Assembly: GCA_020637395.1 (NCBI GenBank) | Contig: JACJWA010000002.1 | Span: forward strand, 1 to 64,000 | DNA: 64,000 nucleotides | DNA from: Calditrichota bacterium | GTDB taxonomy: Bacteria > Electryoneota > RPQS01 | Direction: 5' to 3' | The notes under the pieces: generated by a model | What the model saw: the letters and a program-made list of their open reading frames with translations, nothing else | What the model was told of the DNA's origin: nothing | The model's database searches: none | Part shown: piece after piece, positions 42,674-52,181 of the stretch | Layout of the letters: the number at the start of each line of letters is the position of its first letter | Numbering within the stretch: position 1 is the first letter of the stretch | Made by a program: the position numbers and the translations under genes

Positions 42674-45565
42674 ATGAATAAATACGCATTTAGCGTTGTC
42701 AGACTAATTGTTTGCGCAATGGCTTTCATGTTTGTCCCTGCAACTCTTTGCAGTTCTATCGAGCCCAACAACCTATGCATATCCCTGCTACTTGAAGCAA
42801 CAGACGTATGGGCGGATTCTATCCGCACGACGATGGGTTCATCCGAATCCTGTCGCCTTGATTTAGATTCGCCCATTGAGGTCGCGCCAATCTTCATACC
42901 ACCGAAGGACCCAAAGAAACTCGCGATTTGGCGAGACCTGGGAATGAACCGATGGTACAAAGTGGTTGGGTCAGATGTCGACCTTGAGCAACTTGAAAAC
43001 GATTTGTCGCGCGCACCATGGGTATTGCGAACAGAGTTGTCGCACAGTAGTGAAGCCCAGGAATTCCCCGACGACGAATCAACACCGTCAAAGTGGGAGC
43101 TGGTCAAGACACAATGCCCCTACGCGTGGAACATAGCACACGGAGATTCCAGTATCATCGTTTGTACATTGGATACGGGCTGCGACATTGATCATGATGA
43201 TCTCAGAAGCAACCTGTGGTTCAATAGCGCCGAGGACCTCAACGGCAATCACATGTTGGACAGCACGGACTTAAACAACATAGACGACGATGGCAATGGC
43301 TACATTGATGACATCTGCGGCTGGGACTTCTTCTCGAGTACAGCCATTTACACAGGCTTCTCAAGAGTGCCGGAAGAAGACTATGAACCGCGAGACAATC
43401 AAATCTTTCCGGACATTCACGGTCATGGAACCGCTGTTGCGGGAATAGCTGCGGCAACTACGAATAACGGGCTTGGCGTTCCTTCTGCGTCATGGAACGT
43501 GCGTAACATGTCATTGAGATGCGGAGCGGCCTATGTTCGAGATTCTGATGGGACATTAAGTGGCCGAGGAGATTATAGTGATTTCGCGCCGGCAGTTCAG
43601 TATTCGGTTGACAACGGTGCGCGAATAATCAGCATCTCTTGGTCAGGGACGCACAACTCTCCGTTCTTCTTGGCCATTGTATATGCGCGTCAGAACAATT
43701 GTCTTGTGCTTGCGTCTGCCGGAAACGCAAACAACTCGACACCCAGTTTCCCGGCATATTATACTGAGTGCGTCGCCGTGGCCGCTACTGACGAGAATGA
43801 CTTAAAGACGAGCATCTCAAGCTATGGCACTTGGGTAAATATCTCAGCACCTGGACAGAACATTCTGACAACGTCTAACATCCCGCACAACGGGTATCGG
43901 TATTTTGGAGGCACATCGTCAGCAAGTCCGCTTGCAGCAAGTATTGCAGCTCTCGTGCTCAGCAATGAGCCCTCGCTGACCGACGACGCACTCATGGGCA
44001 GACTCCTTAACACCGCAGACAACATCAATAGCCTCAATCCAGCTTATGCCGGCCTGCTGGGTACAGGTCGAATCAACGCCTACCGTGCTGTCGGTGGTTC
44101 AGGAAATCCCGGAAGCTGCCTATTACCAAACGGCGTTTGCGTGGACACTGATTCACTAAGTTGCGATCTTCAAGGAGGAACTTGGGTGCAGTCGCCCTGC
44201 GGGTTCACTCCATGCACGCGTAACGCGAACGGAGAACTGTGTTTCGAAAGAAACTATGTTAACTCCGGCGAAGATCTTGCCGCATCTGTCGTGCCGATAG
44301 GCGACTGTGGCTTTGTTGTTGCAGGCTATCAAACTCTGCCGTCGCTCGGTCGCCAGGGAATCATTATGCGTGTTGATAGGAATGGAAATCCAATATGGAC
44401 GCAGTCGCTCGGCGGAACGTCTGACGATGTACTCTTTTCGTGTACTTTGATGGATTCAAGCCATGTTCTCGCTGTTGGCACAAAAAGGTCGGGAACGCAA
44501 GCTGGCGACGGATGGGCTGTTTGCCTGACGACGGATGGCGACATTGTCTGGGAGCGAACTTACGGAAGTGTAAACACGGACAGTCTAACCGCTGTCCTCA
44601 AGCTTGACAACGGAACCATCATTCTTGGCGGTATGGTGAATCATACGGGGGGAACGAATTGGGATCTTTGGTTTCAAGGCATAGACGTGAGTGGGACGCC
44701 GCTCTTCTCTCGAACAATCGGAGGCGCGTCTGATGATCAGCTTTGGCCAACGATCCTACCTGATCACAACTCGGGATTTGTCACTGTCGGCACCACCTAC
44801 TCCTACGGCGCGGGAAACAGCGACGTTTGGGTGCTGTGCTGCGATACTATTGGGCAAACCGTCTGGCAACAAACCGTCGGGACAAACGGATATGAATTCG
44901 GGCGCGGAATAGCTCGGTCTGAACTTGACTCAGGACTATATGTGGCCAACTCATGTTGGTCGCCGAATACGGGATACGACGCCTGCTGTTCATACTTGAC
45001 CAGCTCAGGTAATCTACAATGGACTTCAAGCGTGGATGATCAACTCGGAGACCAGATACTGCTGGGCTGCAAGCCAGCAGGCAATGGACTTGTACTGTGG
45101 GGGCGTTCACAATGCGAATTCACGTGCCATCTTGATGGAACACTGTGGTACGTCAATTCAACTGGTAATCTTGACTCGACACTTTACCTCGGTACGGAAG
45201 GTGACCAATCGCTTTCGGCGTGCCTTGTTCAGTCGGACGGAGCAATCGTCGGAGTTGGAAGAACCTCTGAGGTTCACGACAACGATTGGTACTTCGCAAG
45301 AGTCGGGGGGTGCAACCCGGCCTTGCCAGCACCAATTCTGACGGTCCTTGCCCTTCCGGATAGCCTTCAGCTCAGATGGAGCATACCCAACAGTCTTTCA
45401 ATCTGCGGTAACGACGAGTTCGAGTTCGATATCTATCACTCCGACCAGGATGATGAGGAAAGTTACACGCAGGTCGGTACCACATCGGACACAACTTGGA
45501 CGACGTCTATTCCGCAATCGCAGACAGATCGCGGATTCTACAGAGTTCAATATAGGAGGCAGTGA
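42674..45565 (+). CDS. Secreted S8 subtilase with C-terminal beta-propeller-like repeats, module 1
   Basis: 963 aa. Signal peptide, then a propeptide-like region, then a subtilisin domain (about 140-475) with the triad D167 (TLDTGCDIDH), H251 (HGHGTAVAG) and S415 (GGTSSASP). A Cys-rich linker precedes about six repeats of the GFVVAGY ... GNPIWTQSLGG type (540-870), probably a propeller, and a fibronectin-like end. It is the paralog of the protein at 52182. The secreted protease may process surface proteins such as the giant upstream neighbour. No sorting domain is seen at the C-terminus. Confidence 0.9.
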   Translation: MNKYAFSVVRLIVCAMAFMFVPATLCSSIEPNNLCISLLLEATDVWADSIRTTMGSSESCRLDLDSPIEVAPIFIPPKDPKKLAIWRDLGMNRWYKVVGSDVDLEQLENDLSRAPWVLRTELSHSSEAQEFPDDESTPSKWELVKTQCPYAWNIAHGDSSIIVCTLDTGCDIDHDDLRSNLWFNSAEDLNGNHMLDSTDLNNIDDDGNGYIDDICGWDFFSSTAIYTGFSRVPEEDYEPRDNQIFPDIHGHGTAVAGIAAATTNNGLGVPSASWNVRNMSLRCGAAYVRDSDGTLSGRGDYSDFAPAVQYSVDNGARIISISWSGTHNSPFFLAIVYARQNNCLVLASAGNANNSTPSFPAYYTECVAVAATDENDLKTSISSYGTWVNISAPGQNILTTSNIPHNGYRYFGGTSSASPLAASIAALVLSNEPSLTDDALMGRLLNTADNINSLNPAYAGLLGTGRINAYRAVGGSGNPGSCLLPNGVCVDTDSLSCDLQGGTWVQSPCGFTPCTRNANGELCFERNYVNSGEDLAASVVPIGDCGFVVAGYQTLPSLGRQGIIMRVDRNGNPIWTQSLGGTSDDVLFSCTLMDSSHVLAVGTKRSGTQAGDGWAVCLTTDGDIVWERTYGSVNTDSLTAVLKLDNGTIILGGMVNHTGGTNWDLWFQGIDVSGTPLFSRTIGGASDDQLWPTILPDHNSGFVTVGTTYSYGAGNSDVWVLCCDTIGQTVWQQTVGTNGYEFGRGIARSELDSGLYVANSCWSPNTGYDACCSYLTSSGNLQWTSSVDDQLGDQILLGCKPAGNGLVLWGRSQCEFTCHLDGTLWYVNSTGNLDSTLYLGTEGDQSLSACLVQSDGAIVGVGRTSEVHDNDWYFARVGGCNPALPAPILTVLALPDSLQLRWSIPNSLSICGNDEFEFDIYHSDQDDEESYTQVGTTSDTTWTTSIPQSQTDRGFYRVQYRRQ

Positions 45566-45762
45566 CAGCATCAGAAGCCTGCGGAGATCGCCCCATAGAT
45601 TTAGCCAGTTGTCAAGGTGGCCAACGCAGATAGGGAGCCTTCGAGTCAGAGTTCAACACAATTCAACCTGTCGACACTTACAAGGGTGTGCTAAAAACGT
45701 GCTAAAACAACATGAAGTCGAATGCTAAATACTGAACTTAGGTAGAAAGTTCAACGCAAAAT

Positions 45763-45789
45763 AGCCCCTGCTAAGGGGCTGTTTCTTTT
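45763..45789 (+). terminator. Terminator upstream of att-like copy 2
   Basis: Stem AGCCCCT/AGGGGCT with loop GCTA and a tail GTTTCTTTT. The homologous site at 63217-63244 has a different but equally complementary stem (AGCTTC/GAAGCT), so base pairing has been maintained. Confidence 0.8.
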
Positions 45790-45824
45790 CCTGTTACGAT
45801 GGCATCCCCAAAAGTGACTGCTCT

Positions 45825-45887
45825 TTCGATTCCCGCCGTCTCCACAACTGCACCCTTGTTAAGTATAGACTTAGCAAGGGTGTTTTG
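45825..45887 (+). repeat. tmRNA/tRNA 3'-end fragment plus terminator, copy 2
   Basis: Same 63-bp element as copy 1 (two differences) and copy 3 (two differences), 18,436 bp after copy 1. The T-loop, the 3' acceptor arm and the terminator hairpin (CACCCTTG/CAAGGGTG) are intact; the 5' part of an RNA gene is missing. Confidence 0.8.
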
Positions 45888-46307
45888 TTGTTTGAGTGCT
45901 TTTTGTGCCATCGTGGTGTAGAACAAACACGGGACACCTCGAGGCGTTTTCGCTTGCCGCATTACATAGGATATTGTAAACAATACTTTTATAGCGGCGC
46001 AACAGCGTCCTGACTGCTTTGTTGCGACTCGCGTCCGACTTAACGATTTGGGCCGCGACTGATCAAAAGAGAAGCCGGTGAATACCCGCCGGTTTATGCC
46101 TTGCAACTGAGTCCAGCACGGAAAGGGGTTCGGTAGTTAAGGCGCTATCACATTGTTTTGGTTCCTATACGTTGTTTAATAGTCAGTTAGAATCATAGGC
46201 CCCCGCGTTTTTCGACTCAAATTCTTGTAACTCTCCTGCCCAGCTTCTTGCTTTTCGTGGCGTTCTGTGGTAAGTTTCGACTAAATTAGAAGCGGAAATC
46301 AAAACCA

Positions 46308-49300
46308 GTGACCCTACAGCAACTTATTCGTCTGGCAATTCTCGGCAAGTGCCTTGCTGCGCTCGTGGCAATTGGCGGTGTGCTGCCTGCTGACTTTTCA
46401 CTCGTAGTTCCAGTCTCTTTGAGGGATTCTATTGCCGTTCATCGTGCGCTCGATTCGCTGAAGAGCTTTCGGGGCAATTCTGATGTTGGATGCAACCGTG
46501 CTGTGATTGCTACTCAGCTGCGCCTCGCTCAACTCTTGTGGCAAACCGATCGAATAGACTTTGCGATGGCGGAATACCAAACCGCTGTTGCTGCTCTGCG
46601 TTCCTGTTTTGAACCTGGCGACAGCCTTCGAATCATCGGACAGTATGATCTTGGGGCACTCTACGCTGACGCCGGGTTTTACACAATTGACGATGGGATT
46701 CCCTATTTGAAGGACGCCCTCGCCGGTTGTGACGAAAGCCCGTGGTGCAAAGGCAAAGCTCGGGCATACATCCTTCGTCAAACGGCGCTGGCTCTGGGGT
46801 TCATCGGGGATACTACGAGCCGCAGCATGCTCGAAGAATCCCTGAAGCTCTTCGAGGTTTTTGATGATCAGGACAGCATTGAAGTCGCGAGATCATTGTG
46901 GCTACTCCGTAAGGCATGCTTTGAAGGCCAGAATCTGAATGAATCGCAGGTACTGCTCGAACGACTTCTGCGTTTGCACGAGTCTCGTCCGCAATTGGAG
47001 TCCCCTTCATTAGGAACCTTATATGGCGCGTACGGCGAAGATATTCACTTGTCGGGAGACGACGCACGCGCAATTCCGTACTTTCGGAAGGCACTTGATT
47101 CATTCGTAAATGACGAGACAAGTAGCCTATGCGCAATTGCGCGATGCAACGTGTTAATGGCTCAATCCTTGTCTAATCTCGGCAGATTCATGGAAGCAAA
47201 GCCTTACTACAAACAAGCAATTCAACTCTATGACAATTGCGGAGAAGTCAATCCCCCATATTCCATTGTGTCAGCATCTGTCGAATACGGAAGGGACTTG
47301 ATTGACCACGGAGAACTTGTCGAGGCGCATGAAGTACTCCTTAGAGCTAGAGAGATTGCTACTGATTCGTTAGGTCGGGGCGAGGACGCGCACGCCTATT
47401 TGCTTCTTGAGCTGGCGCGCCTTCTTGATTTCTCAGGTGAATCAAATCTCGCGGAAGAATACTACGGACACGCCCTGGCGATTGCAGAGAATATTCATGG
47501 ATTAGGGGATGCAAGGGTAGCAAACTTCCTGGAACCATTCGCCGAGTTTCTGTTCGAAAACAACAAGCTGTCTTTTGCACTGCCCTTGCAAGCGCGGGCC
47601 GAGAAATTGCGAGAAAGTCAATATGGCAAAAGTCATCCTCTGACAGCCGAGAGTTTGCATAGACTTTCATTTATGACGCTGCACTCGGGCTCAGACACAT
47701 ATCAACTTAATGACCAATTGAAAGTAGCTGGCTGGTGGCAGCTTAGTGCCTGGGAATCGAAACTATATATTCTCCGCGATGCCATCAATGTAGTACCTGA
47801 ATATCAGCTCATTGGGCTTTCACAGGAATTCAAAGTTGAATCGGACAGGGCATACTCGATGCTCATCAACGCTCCAGATACGTCATCACTCAAACGGCTG
47901 GCATCTCGGATTATACCCGCCAGCAAGGCACAAGTTTGGGACGTACTGCGACTTCGGCATCGGGAGTATGTTTCTGAGAGCGATGCGTACGCACAACAGC
48001 TGGCAGATTCACTCGCAAAAGTGAAACAGGAGCTCTCGCAAAGTTACATATCCTTGCACAATTCGAACCCTAATGAGAATCATGTTCAGCGATTTGAAGC
48101 GCTGGCAACGGAAAAGAAGCGACTGTCAGATGAACTTACCTATAGAAGCGCCAGTTTTGCCAACTACAACAATCAGTATGATCCACAGGCATTCATGATT
48201 GCATCAGCGCTGACGCCTGGCAGCGCGTTGATCGAATTCGTCCGCTACAACTATGAACAAACGCTTCGCAAACAAGAGGCCCGATACTTGGCATTCGCGA
48301 TACATCCGGACAGCTCGGCAATTCTTTACGATCTTGGTCGCGCAAGTGAAATAGACTCGCTTGTGGATCTTGTCGCCGGAGAATTTACCGACCCCCGGAA
48401 TCTGGATGAAGCCGAGTACAAGTTATCTGCGAAGAAGTTGCATGAAAAGCTCATGACCCCACTCGGTGACACAATTCGCAGCGCAAGGGATCTGTATATC
48501 TGCCCGGACGGCGAACTTCATCGCATTGCATTTGAAGCACTGTGCGACACTAAGGGCGACTACTTAGTCGAGCATTCCAGGTGTCACTACCTGTCTTCCG
48601 GTCGTGAATTGTATAGAATCGCTGTTGGTAGTGAAACACATTCGACTAATGTTGGACTTCTCGCCATGGGAAACCCTGCGTCGGTTACAACATCATCTCA
48701 GATCGTTTTCGGGGACACAACTGGATTTTCCGAAAGTGGAGCTCTACAAAGAAGCCTCGTGATCAGCAGATCCCTTTCGTTAAAACTGTTCACTCAGCTT
48801 CCCGGAAGCGAACGAGAAATCGGGTCAATCATTAGTCAATGGACAACATGTTGTGCCGAGCCAGAGTTGTTCTACATTGGAAAAGCGGCAAGTGAAGAAC
48901 GGTTTAAGAGCCAATGCGCGAGCGCCCGTGTAATCTATCTGGCGACGCACGGATACTCTAACCTCTCTTTGGACATTGAAAGTGTTATCGCTGCGACCGA
49001 CGTGGCGGCGTCTTCACCGCTTCTGATAAAAGACAATCCGCTTCTGCAATCTGGTATCATGCTGTCGGCTGAGACGAGACTTGATGAAGTGCAGGCACCT
49101 GGTAATGAAGACGGTTTTGTCACTGCCGAGGAAATCGCGGATCTTGACCTGCACGGCGCGGACTTGGTCGTGCTATCAGCCTGTCATACAGGCACCGGCC
49201 TGGCGCTAAGCGGCGAGGGCGTCTTCTCCACGTGCAGAGCTTTTCAAATTGCGGGTGCGAAGACTCTCGTCAGCTCGTTGTGGGCAGTGGATGATGTTTC

Positions 49301-49490
49301 AACCGAGAAAGTGATGTCATCAATGGTTGCACACACTGACCAATCAATCTCAGCGGCGCTTCATGCCGCGATGAATGATCGAATTAGGGACCTTCGAGAT
49401 TCCGGGGCCTCTGATCATCCGTATTATTGGGCGGGTTTTGTGTGCTCAGGCGATCCGCGTACAAAGTTATGCCCGGACAACTCAAGATAA
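46308..49490 (+). CDS. Secreted TPR-CHAT protein (caspase-like), module 2
   Basis: 1060 aa, GTG start. A hydrophobic N-terminus (LIRLAILGKCLAALVAIGG) is probably a signal peptide or anchor. TPR repeats (about 80-450), a coiled linker and a CHAT domain (about 700-1050) follow, with H881 in YLATHGY and C959 in LSACHTG. Paralog of the protein at 27699 over its full length. It is again followed by a sigma and an anti-sigma factor, with a 24-bp gap here instead of direct contact. Confidence 0.88.
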   Translation: MTLQQLIRLAILGKCLAALVAIGGVLPADFSLVVPVSLRDSIAVHRALDSLKSFRGNSDVGCNRAVIATQLRLAQLLWQTDRIDFAMAEYQTAVAALRSCFEPGDSLRIIGQYDLGALYADAGFYTIDDGIPYLKDALAGCDESPWCKGKARAYILRQTALALGFIGDTTSRSMLEESLKLFEVFDDQDSIEVARSLWLLRKACFEGQNLNESQVLLERLLRLHESRPQLESPSLGTLYGAYGEDIHLSGDDARAIPYFRKALDSFVNDETSSLCAIARCNVLMAQSLSNLGRFMEAKPYYKQAIQLYDNCGEVNPPYSIVSASVEYGRDLIDHGELVEAHEVLLRAREIATDSLGRGEDAHAYLLLELARLLDFSGESNLAEEYYGHALAIAENIHGLGDARVANFLEPFAEFLFENNKLSFALPLQARAEKLRESQYGKSHPLTAESLHRLSFMTLHSGSDTYQLNDQLKVAGWWQLSAWESKLYILRDAINVVPEYQLIGLSQEFKVESDRAYSMLINAPDTSSLKRLASRIIPASKAQVWDVLRLRHREYVSESDAYAQQLADSLAKVKQELSQSYISLHNSNPNENHVQRFEALATEKKRLSDELTYRSASFANYNNQYDPQAFMIASALTPGSALIEFVRYNYEQTLRKQEARYLAFAIHPDSSAILYDLGRASEIDSLVDLVAGEFTDPRNLDEAEYKLSAKKLHEKLMTPLGDTIRSARDLYICPDGELHRIAFEALCDTKGDYLVEHSRCHYLSSGRELYRIAVGSETHSTNVGLLAMGNPASVTTSSQIVFGDTTGFSESGALQRSLVISRSLSLKLFTQLPGSEREIGSIISQWTTCCAEPELFYIGKAASEERFKSQCASARVIYLATHGYSNLSLDIESVIAATDVAASSPLLIKDNPLLQSGIMLSAETRLDEVQAPGNEDGFVTAEEIADLDLHGADLVVLSACHTGTGLALSGEGVFSTCRAFQIAGAKTLVSSLWAVDDVSTEKVMSSMVAHTDQSISAALHAAMNDRIRDLRDSGASDHPYYWAGFVCSGDPRTKLCPDNSR

Positions 49491-49514
49491 GAATAGGTTT
49501 ACGCACTTAGTAGC

Positions 49515-50108
49515 ATGGCATCAGGTACGACCAACTTTGCGCGTCAATTCCAGGGATTGAACATCGATGAGGTGTTCACTTTGGCGCGTGACGGCGATGC
49601 ATCAGCTCTTGATGAGTATTGCAAGCGGGTCCGACCGGGTCTGATCCAGATCGCCAGCTTTCAAATTTATGATATCACGCGGGAAGAAGCCGAAGATCTC
49701 GCACACGAAACGCTTGCAGTGTTCGTGCAGAAGTATCAGGAGGTGACTACATCATCAACTGCATACTTACGTTCGATTCTATACAACAATATGAAGAACT
49801 TTCTTCGTGGCCAGATTAAGTCTCGGCAGCGCGAAGTGACTTCCAACGGCGGAACTTACACTCACAACGTCCGGTCAAGTGAACATGAAGTCGAAAAACG
49901 CGAGTTACTCGAACGCGCTGAACAAACAATCTCCGGTATGTCAGAGCCATGCAAGACCTTGCTGATCGGATTGATTGAAGGATACAAAGTCAAGGAGCTT
50001 TGGGAAAGAATGCTTGAGCTTGAACCGAACCTCAGGCGATCAACGTTCGATCGAAGACTTTACGTCTGCCGAAGACGCTTGTGGGAACTCTTAGGGATCG
50101 AGCTATGA
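49515..50108 (+). CDS. ECF-like sigma factor, module 2
   Basis: 197 aa. Region 2 is visible as EEAEDLAHETLAVFVQKYQEV (about 56-76) and AYLRSILYNNMKNFLRG. The region-4-like end is IGLIEGYKVKELWERMLELEP. Paralog of the sigma factor at 30864. Its stop overlaps the next start (ATGA). Confidence 0.86.
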   Translation: MASGTTNFARQFQGLNIDEVFTLARDGDASALDEYCKRVRPGLIQIASFQIYDITREEAEDLAHETLAVFVQKYQEVTTSSTAYLRSILYNNMKNFLRGQIKSRQREVTSNGGTYTHNVRSSEHEVEKRELLERAEQTISGMSEPCKTLLIGLIEGYKVKELWERMLELEPNLRRSTFDRRLYVCRRRLWELLGIEL

Positions 50109-51034
50109 CAAGTGCCAATCAAAGTAAATGCACGGCTCCCGAGTTTGGTGCCCTTCTTCTGTCATACGGAATTGGCACCTTGACAGAAGAAGATCGAGCG
50201 ACATTTGAGGAGCACCTTGTGCGATGCCAAGCTTGTCAAATTGAGCTGGAGAAAACCGCGACAACGCTGAAAGCGTTGAGCGGTGACCGCGACCTACTTG
50301 TCAATCGCTGGAAGTCCGTTGGCGAGGACTTTGAGTCGCGCCACGACCAGCAAGCTGGCGCGCGCGATGTAACAATGTCTCGCCCCGGTAGGCGCCGCAA
50401 ATATTCACACTATTGGATCGCTGCGGTGGCTACGTGTATAGTTGTCATCGGACTAAGCCTGGTTGGCACGAGGCCAGATGCAAATACCACGGATGTCACG
50501 CCTACACTTCCCAAGCCTACGGTACAACCTGACACCCCCGACAGTGTCACGACTAAGGCAGAACCTGAGACACAGCCAGGACTCGTCGACATCCACAACC
50601 TCGCGACGACCGTGCCGTTAGGCTACGTTTTCACAACGCCGCGGGGCAGCGCTTCGGCCGAAACACCTCGCGGTTTAGAAGACGCAATGAAACTCTACTC
50701 AGAGGGACACTACAATGAAGCTGATAGCTTTCTAACACTCATTGCGGGTAGGTCGCCGAGAGATTTGGAGGTCCAGATCTATCTTGGCATCACACGGTAC
50801 ATGGCAGGCAATTTCGAGACTGCAATACAAGCTTTAGACACGGCTGAATCTCTGAATCCGCGAATGACACGAAGATCACAAATCCAATGGTATCGAGCGA
50901 ATGCCAATATTGCTTTGAATAGACCACGAGCCGCACTTGACGACCTGGTGTTTGTCGCCGGTGACAATATTGTCTATTCAGAAAAAGCACGCGACCTCCT
51001 TGCCAAGATACAGGATCGGATGAGTCCAGAATAA
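50105..51034 (+). CDS. Membrane anti-sigma factor with zinc finger and periplasmic TPR, module 2
   Basis: 309 aa from the ATG at 50105. Zinc finger EEHLVRCQACQIEL (about 38-51), transmembrane helix (WIAAVATCIVVIGLSLVG, about 104-121), a Thr/Pro-rich stretch and a TPR-like end (AMKLYSEGHYNEADSFL and following). Same architecture as the protein at 31439. Confidence 0.87.
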   Translation: MTSANQSKCTAPEFGALLLSYGIGTLTEEDRATFEEHLVRCQACQIELEKTATTLKALSGDRDLLVNRWKSVGEDFESRHDQQAGARDVTMSRPGRRRKYSHYWIAAVATCIVVIGLSLVGTRPDANTTDVTPTLPKPTVQPDTPDSVTTKAEPETQPGLVDIHNLATTVPLGYVFTTPRGSASAETPRGLEDAMKLYSEGHYNEADSFLTLIAGRSPRDLEVQIYLGITRYMAGNFETAIQALDTAESLNPRMTRRSQIQWYRANANIALNRPRAALDDLVFVAGDNIVYSEKARDLLAKIQDRMSPE

Positions 51035-51061
51035 CGGAATCGCTTATGTCAGACCATTTGA

Positions 51062-51094
51062 AGAGGCAACCCTTTGGAGTTGCCTCTTTTTTGT
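51062..51094 (+). terminator. Terminator of the CHAT-sigma-anti-sigma operon 2
   Basis: Perfect 9-bp stem AGAGGCAAC/GTTGCCTCT, loop CCTTTGGA, then TTTTTTG. Confidence 0.93.
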
Positions 51095-51260
51095 ATCTCA
51101 AAAGCGAGCGTCAAAACGGCATTAAGACCTAACGCATATAAACACAATTACATAAGAATCGCATCGCGCCAAATCGTTTTAGCTGATTATCCAGAAATCT
51201 TGTCCTAAGTGAATCAGATTTCGCCGTTCTAAACACTACTTAGGTACAACCCAGGGGAAA

Positions 51261-51464
51261 ATGAACAAAATCAACAACGCAATACAAGCGATTCCTGACA
51301 GCATCTGCAGGCTTATTATTGTTGGCCAAATCGAAGGCCGGCAATTGGAAGACATTTACATACGCGTCAAACAACTGGACCCTAATTTGACCCGCGAGCA
51401 ATTTGACTTGCGGGTCATCAGTTGTCGCCAAGAATTCTGGAACCGATTGGAGGAACTGGGATGA
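51261..51464 (+). CDS. Small sigma-region-4-like protein, module 2
   Basis: 67 aa with a good AGGGGA ribosome-binding site. IVGQIEGRQLEDIYIRVKQL ... QFDLRVISCRQEFWNRL aligns with the end of the sigma factors and with the protein at 32518. It contains only the region-4-like helix-turn-helix. The next gene overlaps it by ATGA. Confidence 0.65.
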   Translation: MNKINNAIQAIPDSICRLIIVGQIEGRQLEDIYIRVKQLDPNLTREQFDLRVISCRQEFWNRLEELG

Positions 51465-51736
51465 ATTCGATTTCAAAACTCGATTACTGCCTGGACCGAT
51501 CTGCAGGAGCGTCGCTGCTGCCATACGGACTGAACACGCTCTCCGATCCCGAAAGTAAACATTTCGAAGAGCATCTGCTTTCATGTCCAACCTGTGCAAA
51601 CGAACTTGCGAAAGTGTCGCTGCATCTCAAGGCAATTTCCATCCAGCGTCTAGTCCTGGTACAACATTTTCACATCACTGGCAGAACTTTTGAACAAATG
51701 ATGCAACAACTCGTAGTGAATGCGTCCGACGCATGA
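51461..51736 (+). CDS. Soluble zinc-finger anti-sigma-like protein
   Basis: 91 aa from the ATG at 51461. It has the HxxxCxxC finger (EEHLLSCPTCANEL) in the same setting as the membrane anti-sigma factors (SLLPYGLNTLSDPESKHF) but no transmembrane helix. It may control the small region-4-like protein coded just before it. ATGA overlaps on both sides. Module 1 has no counterpart. Confidence 0.75.
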   Translation: MNSISKLDYCLDRSAGASLLPYGLNTLSDPESKHFEEHLLSCPTCANELAKVSLHLKAISIQRLVLVQHFHITGRTFEQMMQQLVVNASDA

Positions 51737-52056
51737 ATCTTCAATACATCTTGAAAACACGTCAAGTGCCCACCACAAGAAAAGCAAAAAGATCAACGGC
51801 CAGAATCCAACTTAGAATTGAATCTCTCCCGATTGACTATCGTTCCGCTCGTGACGCATTCCTCGTAAGCTACCTATCCGCAGCGCTACTGACTTTTGAT
51901 CTGAACATAACGCAAACTGCGAAAGCGTTGAAAGTGTCTCGACGTACCCTGCAGCTCCAAATGAACCGAATAGGCATTCGGATCACTGACATAGCAGCGA
52001 GTAAGTGTATTGCTGCTCAAATTATTGACGCTCAGCAATCTAACAAAGAAGCGTAG
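51733..52056 (+). CDS. Fis-type helix-turn-helix protein, module 2
   Basis: 107 aa. LPIDYRSARDAFLVSYLSAAL followed by NITQTAKALKVSRRTLQLQM, a Fis-type HTH homologous to the protein at 32799, with an extra C-terminal tail of about 30 residues. Last gene of a three-gene set coupled by ATGA overlaps, upstream of a secreted protease. Confidence 0.75.
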   Translation: MNLQYILKTRQVPTTRKAKRSTARIQLRIESLPIDYRSARDAFLVSYLSAALLTFDLNITQTAKALKVSRRTLQLQMNRIGIRITDIAASKCIAAQIIDAQQSNKEA

Positions 52057-52181
52057 CCCGATACTGGGCACTCGATCATTTCAGCTTCTGAGCACGTTGC
52101 GCATTTTCACAAGCAGTGATATCTCCCGCAGAATCTCGAGAAATCCTTATCAAAGAATCGGTACACCCAACTGGACATGAC

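Larger units (their letters stand above)
45566..46307. other. Non-coding boundary region with att-like copy 2
   Basis: 742 bp without a credible gene. 45684-45887 is homologous to 63140-63341: a GTGTGCTAAAAACGTGCTAAA motif, AAATACTGAACTTA, a terminator, then the tmRNA/tRNA-end element. Minus-strand frames here (for example one reading VVETAGIER) are the usual false ORFs that arise from reading a tRNA-type 3' end backwards. The last 400 bp probably contain the promoter of the second CHAT operon, but I see no clear box. Confidence 0.55.

Noticed and set aside
45348..45728. 126-aa plus-strand frame ending in NVLKQHEVEC as an integrase remnant
   Set aside because: It mostly overlaps the end of the S8 protease gene in another frame; the doubled GTGCTAAA motif is recorded as a repeat instead.
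45771..46106. Minus-strand frame containing VVETAGIER as a gene
   Set aside because: This is the well-known false protein produced by reading a tRNA/tmRNA 3' end on the opposite strand.
27699..49490. The TPR-CHAT proteins as Craspase or SAVED-CHAT effectors of the CRISPR system
   Set aside because: They have signal peptides, no SAVED domain and sit with sigma/anti-sigma genes 5-25 kb away; a direct cyclic-oligoadenylate link is unsupported.
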